The notes: generated from the letters alone by a model not told the origin. A stretch of 64,000 bases of DNA from Chitinophaga sp. (GCF_017745275.1 NZ_JAGHZS010000005.1:372001-436000); one strand, 5' to 3'; numbered from the stretch's first letter, positions 1 to 9,075 are shown. Numbers and translations: made by a program.

Positions 1-68
1 ACCAGGGCATTTTGGGTTTCATTAACTTGTGTGACTACCAGCATTGGTATCATTGAAAACCAAATTGA

Positions 69-464
69 ATGTCGATGAAAATTAGGAACCTGGTTGAATT
101 GTTTACCGTTCTACCTGAAAACGAAAGAATAATTACAGATGTGCTACGACAAGTAGTTTTAGCCACACTCCCTGAATATTGCAAAGAGAAAATATCTTAC
201 AATGTTCCCTTTTTTTATGGCAATAAAGGGATCTGTATCATCTGGCCTGCAACTATCCCGCGGGGAGGCATCACCAGTGGAGTGCTGTTAGGTTTCTGGC
301 AGGGATACCTGTTGCGTGATGAGGATCGTTTTCTGTCGCATGGTACCAATAAGAAAATTTTTTATAAGATCTACCAGGCACCGGAAGAGATTGATGAACA
401 GCCGATAGAACAATTACTAAGAGAAGCCGTTAAATTAGATCGCACTTTCAAAAGCGTATCCTGA
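69..464 (+). CDS. DUF1801 (YdhG-like) domain protein
   Basis: A 131-residue protein resembling the DUF1801/YdhG family, a small alpha/beta fold whose biochemical role is unknown and which is often found in stress or general-housekeeping contexts. The family pattern is visible in the N-terminal helix followed by a segment with YNVPFFY and then a hydrophobic strand with a GFWQG turn, where relatives carry the I-x-Y-x-x-P-x-F motif. It is about full length for the family. The start at the ATG in MSMKIRN is the first available. It is soluble and shows no signal peptide. It stands alone, about 135 bases ahead of the next gene, so its neighbours give no functional hint. The family call is fairly sure; the function is not. 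Confidence 0.72.
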   Translation: MSMKIRNLVELFTVLPENERIITDVLRQVVLATLPEYCKEKISYNVPFFYGNKGICIIWPATIPRGGITSGVLLGFWQGYLLRDEDRFLSHGTNKKIFYKIYQAPEEIDEQPIEQLLREAVKLDRTFKSVS

Positions 465-598
465 CAGGTGGAATTGTGTTGATTTGATCTGGTAGTGCGG
501 GCTCACTGCGTAGCTATAATGTCTCATTTGTAAATGATGCAGATATCCCGGATTTTGATTAAATTTAATACATTCCTATACTTCCCAAACTTCTTTAC

Positions 599-1747
599 AT
601 GAAAAACCGTATAGCCTCTTTAGATGTACTACGTGGTGTTATCATGGTGATCATGGCGCTTGACCATGTCAGGGATTTCTTCTCCAATGTAAGGTTCAGC
701 CCTACTGACCTGGCGCTTACCACACCGGGCTATTTCTTTACAAGATGGATCACGCATTTTTGTGCACCTGTATTCGTTTTTCTCGCTGGTACCGGGGCTT
801 TCTTTTATGGGGTGAAGGAAAATAGTCTTACACAGCTTTCCCGTTTTTTGTGGACCCGCGGTGTGGTGTTAATCGCCATCGAAGTAACCATTATGTATTT
901 TGGTACAGCCTTTAACCTTCATTATAACATCATAGTATTGCTGGTGTTCTGGCTCATTGGTTGTTGTATGATTGTGATGGCTGCACTGGTACATCTTCCT
1001 GTAAAATGGATAGCAGCTATAGGTATTTTACTCATTGTTGGCCACAATGCATTAGATAGTATCGGAGCCGACAAGTTTGGTGCAGCGGGTGTGGTATGGA
1101 TGATATTGCATCAGCCAGGGATAGTGCCTGTTACCGCCAACGTAAATGCGTTAATTGCCTATCCGCTTATACCATGGGTGGGTGTAATGGCGATGGGATA
1201 TGTTTTCGGCAGGGTTTTTCAGCTGGAGCCAGCCCGCAGGCAAAAAATTATGCTGCAATTGGGCATTGGCCTGGTGGTGGCTTTTATATTGATAAGAGCG
1301 GTCAATATTTATGGTGATCCCGTACCCTGGTCGTCTCAGAAGAATGGGCTGTTTACTTTACTATCTTTCCTTAACACCAACAAATATCCTCCTTCGCTCA
1401 GTTTCCTGTTGATGACATTGGGTCCTGCATTAATATTGTTGTCTTTTATAGATAAGGGGAACGGTAAGCTGCATTCATTTTTCCAGGTATATGGACGAGT
1501 GCCGCTATTTTACTATGTGGTACACTTTTACCTGATCCATCTTTTTGCTTTAATTGTTGGAGTTGGACAGGGCTTTAAAGTGCATGATTTTGTACAGTTT
1601 CCCAATCCATTTCCTGTTGGCTATGGATTTAATTTATGGGGTGTATACGCGGTGTGGATGGGGATTGTGGTGGTGATGTATCCACTTTGTAAATGGTATG
1701 GGAATTTGAAGGGGAGGAGTAATAGTAAGTTATTGAGTTATCTTTAG
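599..1747 (+). CDS. DUF1624 / heparan-alpha-glucosaminide N-acetyltransferase-like membrane protein
   Basis: A polytopic inner-membrane protein of 382 residues. The N-terminus RIASLDVLRGVIMVIMALDH is the signature of the DUF1624 (YeiB/HGSNAT-like) membrane acyltransferase family, in which Asp and His of the first helix are conserved. About ten hydrophobic segments follow, with PGYFFTRWITHFCAPVFVF in the second, as in relatives. Family members are thought to pass acetyl groups across the membrane to a sugar, but the substrate here cannot be read from the sequence. It is the usual length for the family. The following small gene starts seven bases after its stop, so the two are probably co-transcribed. 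Confidence 0.8.
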   Translation: MKNRIASLDVLRGVIMVIMALDHVRDFFSNVRFSPTDLALTTPGYFFTRWITHFCAPVFVFLAGTGAFFYGVKENSLTQLSRFLWTRGVVLIAIEVTIMYFGTAFNLHYNIIVLLVFWLIGCCMIVMAALVHLPVKWIAAIGILLIVGHNALDSIGADKFGAAGVVWMILHQPGIVPVTANVNALIAYPLIPWVGVMAMGYVFGRVFQLEPARRQKIMLQLGIGLVVAFILIRAVNIYGDPVPWSSQKNGLFTLLSFLNTNKYPPSLSFLLMTLGPALILLSFIDKGNGKLHSFFQVYGRVPLFYYVVHFYLIHLFALIVGVGQGFKVHDFVQFPNPFPVGYGFNLWGVYAVWMGIVVVMYPLCKWYGNLKGRSNSKLLSYL

Positions 1748-1753
1748 GTTTGT

Positions 1754-2158
1754 ATGAAGGATAAATTTATCAGGGTAGAAGGCATTGCATCAAAAAAAGT
1801 AGAAGTGTTGCTGAACGCCAAATTAGGTACATGGCCTATTCACGCGAGTAGCTGTATCCTTTTCGTCAGTTATTCAGACTTTGATATTCCCCTGGGAGAA
1901 ACTTTTTTTTACCTGATTGATAGAGAAGAGCGGGACGCGATGTACATTATCCAGGCAAAGCTAATCCAGGTTACACAATCATGGCTCAAGCCCTTTGACG
2001 AAATTCCAAGGGGGCATAAGTCAATTTGTGAAATTAAGCTGGATGATCCTTCGTTAAAGCTATTGCAGTCAAAATTACCGGTGGTAGATGGATGGGGAGA
2101 GAATGGGGAGCTGAAGTTTTTATTGGCTACGGGAAACGATATAAATCTAAGGAATTAA
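1754..2158 (+). CDS. Hypothetical protein
   Basis: A 134-residue soluble protein I do not recognise. It is moderately acidic, with alternating beta strands (SCILFVSYSDFDIPLG) and one helix, and has no signal peptide or membrane segment. It lies between the DUF1624 protein (seven bases upstream) and another unknown gene whose ATG overlaps its TAA by one base (TAATG at 2156-2160). That overlap points to translational coupling with the next gene, so the two products may act together. No functional claim can be made. Confidence 0.6.
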   Translation: MKDKFIRVEGIASKKVEVLLNAKLGTWPIHASSCILFVSYSDFDIPLGETFFYLIDREERDAMYIIQAKLIQVTQSWLKPFDEIPRGHKSICEIKLDDPSLKLLQSKLPVVDGWGENGELKFLLATGNDINLRN

Positions 2159-2643
2159 TGTGGAAACTTATCAATACAATTGCTGTTGGTGGACTTGAAA
2201 ATATTGGCTTTGACAGTGGAGATAGATTAGTGGTGTTGTCCAGCCAGGGAATTGGCATATTTGATTGCCTGACTGGAGAAAGGATTTTTCGGGATAGGGA
2301 ATCGTCGTGGGAGGACTTTGACCCTGTTAGTGCTACTGTGCCCGGCATGGATGTATTATCCGGTAGCCTTATCCGGGTTTGTGGGTTGGATGAACCAGAT
2401 TTTCTTCATAAAGAAACAACAGATGGATGGATGCTTGAGTGCATCGGGCCGGTGCCGGATGACGCACCTTTTGAGAAGTACCTCGTACACAAAATTTTCC
2501 TTACGCATAAAGAAGGGCAGTACCGTGAGCTGGTGGATAAGGATGGTCCCTGCGAGTTAAGAGCATATGGTTTTTCCCCAACTGGTAATACGCTTGTAGT
2601 AGCACTCAGTTGTGATCTGACGATCTGGTCCAGAGTACATTAA
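2158..2643 (+). CDS. Hypothetical protein, possibly a short beta-propeller-like fold
   Basis: A 161-residue protein. I place the start at the ATG overlapping the stop of the upstream gene (TAATG) rather than at the earlier in-frame ATG at 2092, because the earlier start would give a 66-base out-of-frame overlap. The sequence is rich in short beta strands, with repeats such as GFDSGDRLVVLSSQGIGIFD near the start and GFSPTGNTLVVALSCDLTIW near the end. These resemble single WD40/quinoprotein-like blades, but there are far too few for a closed propeller. It is coupled to the preceding unknown gene. The function is unknown. Confidence 0.58.
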   Translation: MWKLINTIAVGGLENIGFDSGDRLVVLSSQGIGIFDCLTGERIFRDRESSWEDFDPVSATVPGMDVLSGSLIRVCGLDEPDFLHKETTDGWMLECIGPVPDDAPFEKYLVHKIFLTHKEGQYRELVDKDGPCELRAYGFSPTGNTLVVALSCDLTIWSRVH

Positions 2644-2756
2644 AGGCTTACATTTTCTTTTCTTGAATACCGTTTCCTGTAATTTCTATTATGCCAGGCC
2701 AGCATCGTCGATATCAATAGCGAGTTTCTTGCCCTATATGCTGGCCATGGCAGTAC

Positions 2757-3374
2757 TTACTTCTTATGCTTCCAAAATCTGCCCTTTCCCTCTGCTATCC
2801 ATTCCAGTGCTTCAGAAATTCTTTTCTGTCTGGTTTCGTCAGTTTTAGCGTCACTTATCCATACAATGTATTCTTTACGGAAAGAATTGGATTTGCTTTC
2901 ATAAACCTCTTTAGCTTTGGGATTACCCGCTAATGCCTCCTGGAAATAATCGGGTGTCTCTAATACCTTTGGTTTCTCATTTACAGGTTTTTCCCTCTTT
3001 ATCTTAGTTCCTTTTTCATTCAAAGCCATGGCTTCTTTTATAAGCGCAATAAACTCCTGATCGGCAGGTACTTCGTCCAGGCGCGTGATCTTTCCTAAAA
3101 AGCGCTTGATGGGCTTAACATCCTTATCTGCTTTCAGGCGCGGATCGCTCATCAGCTCACCTTTTAGAAACGTAAAAGAACAATGTTTGCTGTAGGCGGC
3201 CATTACGCACATGTGATCACCTTTATAATCAAAATGTGGGATGCCCCATTTAATAGCTTCTTCAACTTCCGGACAGTTCTTAAGAATCAGCTTGCGCCAG
3301 TGCGCTAATATAGGTTTTGCAAAATCTTCCGCACTGGTGATGTAAGCATCAATTGCTGGATTGGAATTCATCAT
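2757..3374 (-). CDS. YdeI/OmpD-associated family protein (DUF1801 plus YdeI domain)
   Basis: A soluble protein of about 205 residues. The first half is a DUF1801-type domain (AHWRKLILKNCPEVEEAIKW, then GDHMCVMAAYSKHCSFTFLKG). The second half is the YdeI/OmpD-associated C-terminal domain (PDYFQEALAGNPKAKEVYES, then YIVWISDAKTDETRQKRI), in which the Lys/Arg-rich WI-x-x-A-K-T-x-x-T-R-x-x-R motif is diagnostic. I start it at the MM in MMNSNPA; the longer reading adds 15 residues of low-quality sequence. Family members are linked to cell-envelope stress but have no settled biochemical role. The gene is followed downstream on the same strand by nothing obvious and preceded by an AraC regulator, 75 bases away. 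Confidence 0.8.
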   Translation of the reverse strand: MMNSNPAIDAYITSAEDFAKPILAHWRKLILKNCPEVEEAIKWGIPHFDYKGDHMCVMAAYSKHCSFTFLKGELMSDPRLKADKDVKPIKRFLGKITRLDEVPADQEFIALIKEAMALNEKGTKIKREKPVNEKPKVLETPDYFQEALAGNPKAKEVYESKSNSFRKEYIVWISDAKTDETRQKRISEALEWIAEGKGRFWKHKK

Positions 3375-3449
3375 ATTATAATTCAAATTGGTCCTGCAAA
3401 GAAAACTAATGAAACACAAATTGATCTGTCAAAAACTTGGTTTTACCGA

Positions 3450-4370
3450 TCAATTTGATTGCCTGCGCTGCTGACGGAATGTTGAGGGCGACATGCCTAC
3501 CTGTTTCCTAAAGAACCGGCCAAAATTGGTTGGGTCGGAAAAATTAAGCTGGTAGGCAATCTGTGCAATCTCAAAGTTGGTGTACTGGATAAGTGATTTG
3601 GCTTCGGTGGCCAGGCGCTCGGCAATAAAACTCAGCGCGTTCCTGCCTGAAACCTGTTTAACAGATTGGGAAAGATAATTTGAGCTAACCGATAGCATGT
3701 CGGCATACTCTTTAATGGTGCGCTTATGGATATAATTGTTATCGACCATCTGGATAAAGTTACGCAGGAGTTGTTCCTGCCGGGTTGTCGGCATTTCAGC
3801 CCTATTTCTTTCGAGGGCAAATCCTTCCAGGTGGCAGAGCAGGCCTAACAGTTTCAGACGTGCTTCGAGGTGCCCGTCCTTATCCGAGTGTTCATAGGCA
3901 GAGAAAACAGCTTCAAAATGCTGTGCCAGCTGGCCGAACATGCTATGCCCGAACTTGAACAGATTGGTACGATGCGAGTCAAACAGTGTGAACTGACTGT
4001 GAAAATCAGGTCTGAAAAACGAAAATGCCCCTGGCTTAAAGTAGACCAGATACCCTTCCAATGAATTGTTATGGGCAAAACTGTAGACCAGGCCAGGCGA
4101 GTGGAATACCAGGTACGCTTCGGGGTCACTGGCGCTTTGGTCCCCATAATTGACGTGGACCTTACCCGAATTCAACAGCAATGCAAAAAAGTAAAAGGAA
4201 CGCTTGAATGGTGGCCTGTAAACAGGAATATTCCCTCCTTCCAGAGGCTTTAACCGAAGACAGAAAAAATCAGGATTAGCCGTTCTGGATGGCCATGGAA
4301 TAGACGCAAGAAAATCATTAATTTCTGTATAATATGGAATGGGCGTTTTTATTTTTTCCATAAGGGACAT
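3450..4370 (-). CDS. AraC family transcriptional regulator
   Basis: A 306-residue DNA-binding regulator. The N-terminal ~190 residues form a cupin-like sensing domain. The C-terminal ~100 residues are the two-helix-turn-helix AraC domain: the first HTH around KEYADMLSVSSNYLSQSVKQ, the second around FEIAQIAYQLNFSDPTNFGR, then FFRKQVGMSPSTFRQ, the typical family ending. The length is normal. The effector is not predictable. The gene reads leftward in the same direction as the YdeI-like gene downstream, and relatives often control a neighbouring oxidoreductase or small stress gene, so that gene is a plausible target. A second in-frame ATG three codons in is an equally possible start. Confidence 0.88.
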   Translation of the reverse strand: MSLMEKIKTPIPYYTEINDFLASIPWPSRTANPDFFCLRLKPLEGGNIPVYRPPFKRSFYFFALLLNSGKVHVNYGDQSASDPEAYLVFHSPGLVYSFAHNNSLEGYLVYFKPGAFSFFRPDFHSQFTLFDSHRTNLFKFGHSMFGQLAQHFEAVFSAYEHSDKDGHLEARLKLLGLLCHLEGFALERNRAEMPTTRQEQLLRNFIQMVDNNYIHKRTIKEYADMLSVSSNYLSQSVKQVSGRNALSFIAERLATEAKSLIQYTNFEIAQIAYQLNFSDPTNFGRFFRKQVGMSPSTFRQQRRQSN

Positions 4371-4520
4371 AAAGGAGCCTGGCCAAAATTAGCAATAAAT
4401 TGCAGGCAAAGAAAAATAAAAAAGCACGTAAATCAATAATTTAAGTTTTTTTCCGTCCAGGCAAAACAATATTGGAACCATTTCTTACATGATTTGAGAT
4501 AACTATTTGCCAATAGAAAA

Positions 4521-5177
4521 TCAGTAAAGATTTATGCTCATATCCCGCCGGAAAACCAGGGTCTCCGACGTAATGGAGCCAATCCCATTTTGAGCGTCCG
4601 GATGATCAATCAAACCACTTGACTTACCATACTCTTCAAAATTATCTGATCCGATGAACACAATTAATTGGTTCAGGTCACCGCCATCTACCACCTGGTA
4701 GGCGAGGAGTTTCCGTACTTTTTGTTTGAGAGTGCTTACTAATTTAACAGCTGCGTCGGTATTGGTGATCCTGATAGTCAGCAGGCGTATAAACCGTGAA
4801 CCTAGCACGAGGCTGTCTTCCGGGTCAGATACTGCTAATCTCACCGCTTTATACCCCACCATAAAATTGGCGAAAGGCTCGGTATGCAAGGCATTATCAG
4901 CGGCATCGCCTGAGGGATTAACGCGGTGGTCGAATTCATTCCATGAATGGCCGAAGGTAGCATCCAGGAACTGACCATCACGTGGACCCGCGATGAAGTA
5001 CCAGCCATACCAGTTCCATGTATCATTATTGGCGAGATGCCAGCGGAGATGCTGTTGATAGCCTGCTTCAAAAGTGGCGGCCTGACCGTCTTTAGGTTTC
5101 CAAATAGAAAAGCTGGCAACGTTCTTCTGCGCATTGGCCACAGTCGCCAATACGAGCAAAAAGGGAATCAGTTTCAT
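4521..5177 (-). CDS. Secreted hypothetical protein with a dimeric alpha/beta-barrel look
   Basis: A 218-residue protein with a clear signal peptide (MKLIPFLLVLATVANA, cleavage near residue 16), so it is exported to the periplasm or beyond. The mature part has two similar halves. Each begins with a strand like VASFSIWKPKDGQAATFEAG or RFIRLLTIRITNTDAAVKLV and runs into a helix, the pattern of tandem ferredoxin-like (EthD/NIPSNAP-type) folds. Tryptophans cluster in the first half (TWNWYGWYF). No catalytic motif is evident. It is divergent from an AraC regulator that starts about 90 bases away, which may control it. The function is unknown. Confidence 0.62.
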   Translation of the reverse strand: MKLIPFLLVLATVANAQKNVASFSIWKPKDGQAATFEAGYQQHLRWHLANNDTWNWYGWYFIAGPRDGQFLDATFGHSWNEFDHRVNPSGDAADNALHTEPFANFMVGYKAVRLAVSDPEDSLVLGSRFIRLLTIRITNTDAAVKLVSTLKQKVRKLLAYQVVDGGDLNQLIVFIGSDNFEEYGKSSGLIDHPDAQNGIGSITSETLVFRRDMSINLY

Positions 5178-5269
5178 AAGTTTTGCAGTAAAGCTACTGA
5201 TTCTGATACCGGTAGAATTGTAAAAAAATGAAGTGGGTTGCTAAGTGTATTTTTAGTTAACTTTCAATT

Positions 5270-6067
5270 ATGATACTTTTCAAAAATCATATACCAGTAA
5301 CTATAGCCAAATTCGTGAAATCGATCTGGTATATGGAACTGACAACGGACGACCCGGTGTATGAAGAAGAGATCATCCCGGACGGGCACCATGAATTGAT
5401 TTTTTACCTGACCTCCAGTTGTTCCCAGCGGCAAGTAGGCGCTAACATGTGGAAAGAGGAACCGTATGCGCTGCTCGCCGGACAAACACGGGAGTGCTAT
5501 CGGTTAAAGATGTTCTCCGGGGCAAAACTTTATGGCATCCGTTTTTTTCCTCATACCCTGTATCATCTCTTAAATTTACCACTTCATTCCCTGAATTCCG
5601 CCGTGCTGCCTTTGGATGAGCTAATGCCCGGTCATGGATTCTGGAATCACATCACCGATAACCCGGAACAAACTTTTCAAAATATAGAAAAATACCTCGC
5701 AGGTCTACTCACGCCCGGGAGCAATCCATATATTGAATATTCACTCCCGCAAATACTCAACAGTAATGGCACGGTAGCCGTTGGGGACCTGGTTAAAAAG
5801 AGCGGTATCACCACCAAACATTACGATGACCTTTTCAAAAAATATGTAGGGATTACTCCTAAATATCTTTGTGCGATACTGAAATTTAACTTCTTTATCA
5901 GCTACAAAAGATGTTACCCGGAAAAGACATTAACGGAATGTGCTTATGAGGTGGGATATTATGATCAATCGCATCTCATCAAGGCCTTTTATCAGTTCGC
6001 ACAGACGTCGCCAGGAAAGTATTTTGATTCAAACCCGATAATCGGCCAACAGTTTGCTGGTCTTTGA
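5270..6067 (+). CDS. AraC family regulator with DUF6597-type N-terminal domain
   Basis: A 265-residue regulator. The N-terminal half matches the DUF6597 family seen in many Bacteroidota AraC proteins (FVKSIWYMEL, then IIPDGHHELIFYL and GAKLYGIRFFPHTLYHLLNL). The C-terminal half has an AraC HTH pair: VGDLVKKSGITTKHYDDLFK, then LTECAYEVGYYDQSHLIKAF and the closing TSPGKYF. The length is typical. It is transcribed divergently from the exported protein at 4521-5177, which is the likeliest target. The start ATG is the first after the short intergenic region. The ligand is unknown. Confidence 0.86.
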   Translation: MILFKNHIPVTIAKFVKSIWYMELTTDDPVYEEEIIPDGHHELIFYLTSSCSQRQVGANMWKEEPYALLAGQTRECYRLKMFSGAKLYGIRFFPHTLYHLLNLPLHSLNSAVLPLDELMPGHGFWNHITDNPEQTFQNIEKYLAGLLTPGSNPYIEYSLPQILNSNGTVAVGDLVKKSGITTKHYDDLFKKYVGITPKYLCAILKFNFFISYKRCYPEKTLTECAYEVGYYDQSHLIKAFYQFAQTSPGKYFDSNPIIGQQFAGL

Positions 6068-6125
6068 TATTCAAGATCCCCAAATTATTATCTGGCGCAA
6101 TAGATCTGCATTCAATGAATTAAAA

Positions 6126-6728
6126 TTATTTTTTTACCAGCGAATCTGCCAGGGCAATTGTTTGATTTTGCTCTTTAATAAACCCTTTCAATTGTTTCGT
6201 ATCTGGTAAATTATCTTGTTGGTATTTTTCAATGACGGGCAAGGTTCTTACAATTTTCAACACCTGGTGAAGATCTGCGATGCTGATGTCGTTTTCTGTA
6301 ATTGTCTTCAGCAGCTCATTGTGTGGCGCTATACGCGCATGATAGGTGGCCAGGTGATTGGCAATCAGCGTCTTCATTTTGCTTCTCAGCAGGGAGTCTT
6401 TAATAGTAGAAGTGTTTCTATCCGCTGACCTGAAATAGGATTGTATTTTGCCGTCAAACTTGTTAAAAGATGCTGTTGAGTCCTGCTTACTGTTATCAAG
6501 GTCGTTAATGTTGAGTTCCAGTCTTTTTAAGGCGGCGTCCTTACTGATAAGTTCACCGTAAAGGCTTTCAACTAAATCATCACCGGGTCCTCTTTTTGAA
6601 ATGATTTCAAAAGAACTTTTGTCTTCGAGCGCTTTGGGGGTTTGTGGTGGTGGATCCTGTGCACGTCTGTTGTGGCAGGAAACAAGCGTAAGTACAAAAA
6701 CTGCTGATAGGCATACTTTCATTGTCAT
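6126..6728 (-). CDS. Hypothetical lipoprotein, helical
   Basis: A 200-residue exported lipoprotein. The N-terminus MTMKVCLSAVFVLTLVSC is a type II signal peptide with the lipobox LVSC (lipid on Cys18). The mature protein begins with a proline-rich linker (DPPPQTPK) and is then almost entirely alpha-helical, rich in Lys, Asp, Ser and Leu, with no conserved catalytic pattern. Many Bacteroidota carry DUF4142-like or helical-bundle lipoproteins of this size, but I cannot assign a family. It converges on the AraC gene at 5270-6067 and is divergent from the AraC gene at 6988. The function is unknown. Confidence 0.62.
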   Translation of the reverse strand: MTMKVCLSAVFVLTLVSCHNRRAQDPPPQTPKALEDKSSFEIISKRGPGDDLVESLYGELISKDAALKRLELNINDLDNSKQDSTASFNKFDGKIQSYFRSADRNTSTIKDSLLRSKMKTLIANHLATYHARIAPHNELLKTITENDISIADLHQVLKIVRTLPVIEKYQQDNLPDTKQLKGFIKEQNQTIALADSLVKK

Positions 6729-6987
6729 ATAAGGGATGGTAAGGTTTAATATCCGGAGGCTGCATAGATCCGGAACATATAATCAATTGCTAATGGCAAT
6801 CTTTAATTAAATATAGGAAAGAAAAAACAATGCGCGCTAAATACCTGCCTGCTCGTTTCGTATAGTTGTGAGCGTAAGCCATTATTCATCTTTCAAAATT
6901 TCAAAGGTTTACCAAAGATTGGTTGAATTGTCAAAAACTGTTTTTAGTTATTTTTCTTTGGATTATGTTTGATTTTTATAATTTTAT

Positions 6988-7899
6988 ATGATGAAAACGA
7001 CAGAAAGTGTTGAAGATTTTTATAAAAGACTGCCAGGGCAGGTGGCAACTCCGCAATCAACAAACAATGCAGGAATAGGGCATTTTAATGTTTTCAGCCG
7101 GGAGTCAGGGGCGGTCATGTCACCTTACAGCCGCCGGGATTTTTATAAAGCCTCCCTGATCATCGGGCAGGGGAAGCTCTACTACGCTGATAAATGGGTA
7201 CAGATAGATCGCCCGGCCATGCTTTTTTCAAATCCGGTAGTTCCCTATGCCTGGGAACCGGAATCTGAGCAGCAAGCGGGATGGTATTGCTTATTTACCG
7301 AAGCATTTATCCAGCATAGCGAACGGGTGGAAAGCCTGCGTGACTCACCACTCTTTAAAATAGGAAGCAATCCCCTTTTCTTTCCGGACGAAACGCAGCT
7401 TGGCGAAATTTCAGCGATTTTTCAAAAAATGATGACGGAGATAGCCGGAAGCTATCCGCAGAAGTATGATGTGCTGCGCAGTTATTTGCACCTGTTGATC
7501 CATGAGGCCATGAAATCCAATCCCGCCAGTAATTTCGGAACTTATGTCAATGCATCGGCGCGGGTTTCGGGCCTGTTCCTGGAGCTGTTGGAGCGGCAAT
7601 TTCCCATAGATTCTCCGTTGGCATGTCTGACATTGAAAACTGCTGCTGATTACGCTAATGCGCTGTCGGTGCATGTAAATCACCTGAACCGCGCTGTAAA
7701 AGAGGTGACCGGCAAAACGACTTCTGAGCAGATCGCCGCCCGCATTGCTAAAGAAGCGCGCGCATTGCTGCAACATACCGACTGGAATATTGCGGATATC
7801 GCTTACGGACTAGGGTTTGAATACCCGTCTTACTTTACGAATTTCTTCAGGAAACATACGGGCATGTCTCCTAACCAGCTTCGTCATACCACTGTTTGA
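6988..7899 (+). CDS. AraC family transcriptional regulator
   Basis: A 303-residue regulator with an N-terminal cupin-type arm/sensing domain (FKASLIIGQGKLYYADKWVQ, and the NPVVPYAWEPES strand) and a C-terminal AraC DNA-binding domain (AADYANALSVHVNHLNRAVK, then WNIADIAYGLGFEYPSYFTN and FFRKHTGMSPNQLR). A Bacteroidota -7 box TATGTTTG lies at 6964-6971, about 17 bases before the ATG, although no good -33 box is seen at the usual distance. The aldo/keto reductase gene starts 78 bases downstream on the same strand. This regulator-AKR pairing is very common, so it probably controls that enzyme. ATG at 6988 and 6991 are both possible starts. Confidence 0.88.
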   Translation: MMKTTESVEDFYKRLPGQVATPQSTNNAGIGHFNVFSRESGAVMSPYSRRDFYKASLIIGQGKLYYADKWVQIDRPAMLFSNPVVPYAWEPESEQQAGWYCLFTEAFIQHSERVESLRDSPLFKIGSNPLFFPDETQLGEISAIFQKMMTEIAGSYPQKYDVLRSYLHLLIHEAMKSNPASNFGTYVNASARVSGLFLELLERQFPIDSPLACLTLKTAADYANALSVHVNHLNRAVKEVTGKTTSEQIAARIAKEARALLQHTDWNIADIAYGLGFEYPSYFTNFFRKHTGMSPNQLRHTTV

Positions 7900-7914
7900 A
7901 TAGTTTAAGTATCT

Positions 7915-7935
7915 GTTTGATTGTTATAAACAAAC
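7915..7935. promoter_or_regulatory. Imperfect palindrome ahead of the aldo/keto reductase, candidate operator
   Basis: A 21-base imperfect palindrome, GTTTGATTGTTATAAACAAAC, in which eight of ten base pairs match. It ends 16 bases upstream of a -7-type box TACTTTTG (7951-7958), so it covers the place where the -33 element should be. No canonical TTTG is found there. The position suggests a regulator-dependent promoter. AraC proteins usually bind direct repeats, so the palindrome could serve another factor. This is inference. Confidence 0.35.
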
Positions 7936-7977
7936 TGTTTCTCCCGTTTCTACTTTTGCATAAAACAAATATCACTG

Positions 7978-8982
7978 ATGATGCAATACAGAAATCTTGG
8001 AAAAACGAATGAACGGTTATCCGCTATTGGGCTCGGCTGCATGGGAATGAGCTTTGCTTATGGTCCGGCCGATGAGAAAGAAAGCCTGGCAACGTTGGAA
8101 AAGGCGTTGGATCTGGGCATTAATTTTTGGGACACAGCCGACATGTATGGCAATGGTGCCAACGAAGAGCTGATCTCGAAAGTATTGGTTCCAAACCGAC
8201 AAAAAATATTCATCGCAACAAAGTTTGGTTTTCGTTTCAGGGATGGCATAGTGGGACCGAGCGGATCAGCCAACACCTACTTTGATGGTTCTCCGGCCTG
8301 GATTAAACTTGCCGTGGAGCATAGCCTGAAACGCCTGAAAATTGAGACTATTGATTTGTATTATGCCCATCGGGTGGATCCGAATATACCAATCGAGGAA
8401 ACGGTTGGCGCTATGGCGGACCTGGTTAAAGCTGGTAAGGTTCGTTACATTGGCTTGAGCGAAGCTTCATCGGACACTATTATAAAAGCAAATGCTGTCC
8501 ACCCCATCACTGCTCTTCAAAGTGAATATTCATTGCTTACCAGGGATGTGGAAGGAGAAATTTTAAAAACGACAAGGCAGTTACAGATTAGCCTGGTGCC
8601 TTATGCTCCTTTAGCTAGGGGACTATTTTCCAATGTACTCAATCTTGATAACCTGGCGGAAGATGATTTCAGAAGGACAATACCGCGTAGTCATGGTGAG
8701 TATGCAGCCAATAATGCACAACTCGTGGCTGATTTTGCCTTATTGGCGAAAGACAAAAATTGCACGCCTGCACAATTGGCGTTAGCCTGGGTATTGGCAC
8801 AAGGCGATGATATCATCCCGATCCCCGGAACTAAAAAAAGAAAGTACCTCGAAGAAAACGCCGGTGCAACCGAGGTTCAATTGACACCGCAGGAATTGGA
8901 GCTGATTGATACAATTGCAGCAAAATACCCAAACGTAGGCGCCCGCTATAGCGAAGGAGCGATGGCAATGATCGATCGTTGA
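7978..8982 (+). CDS. Aldo/keto reductase
   Basis: A 334-residue NADPH-dependent oxidoreductase of the aldo/keto reductase superfamily (AKR13/YakC-like), acting on small aldehydes or ketones in the cytosol. The catalytic tetrad is present: Asp52 and Tyr57 in WDTADMYGNG, Lys82 in IATKFGF, His131 in YYAHRVDP. The cofactor end IPIPGTKKRKYLEEN near residue 290 is typical. The length is normal. It follows an AraC regulator by 78 bases, with a palindrome and a -7 box in the gap, so it is probably induced by that regulator. A strong hairpin terminator follows about 95 bases after the stop. The physiological substrate cannot be told. Confidence 0.92.
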   Translation: MMQYRNLGKTNERLSAIGLGCMGMSFAYGPADEKESLATLEKALDLGINFWDTADMYGNGANEELISKVLVPNRQKIFIATKFGFRFRDGIVGPSGSANTYFDGSPAWIKLAVEHSLKRLKIETIDLYYAHRVDPNIPIEETVGAMADLVKAGKVRYIGLSEASSDTIIKANAVHPITALQSEYSLLTRDVEGEILKTTRQLQISLVPYAPLARGLFSNVLNLDNLAEDDFRRTIPRSHGEYAANNAQLVADFALLAKDKNCTPAQLALAWVLAQGDDIIPIPGTKKRKYLEENAGATEVQLTPQELELIDTIAAKYPNVGARYSEGAMAMIDR

Positions 8983-9075
8983 TACCAGGTAGATAGTTTT
9001 TTATGATAAAAAGAGATATTACCCCAATGAAGTAATAGGCGTCATATATTATGCAGGCAAGGATTGGGCGAAAAT

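Noticed and set aside
1..57. Possible C-terminal end of a gene entering from the left
   Set aside because: Two frames are open for 55-78 bases, too short to decide whether either is coding.
2663..2848. A 61-codon rightward frame after 2643
   Set aside because: Overlaps the 3' end of the YdeI-like gene on the other strand and shows no homology pattern.
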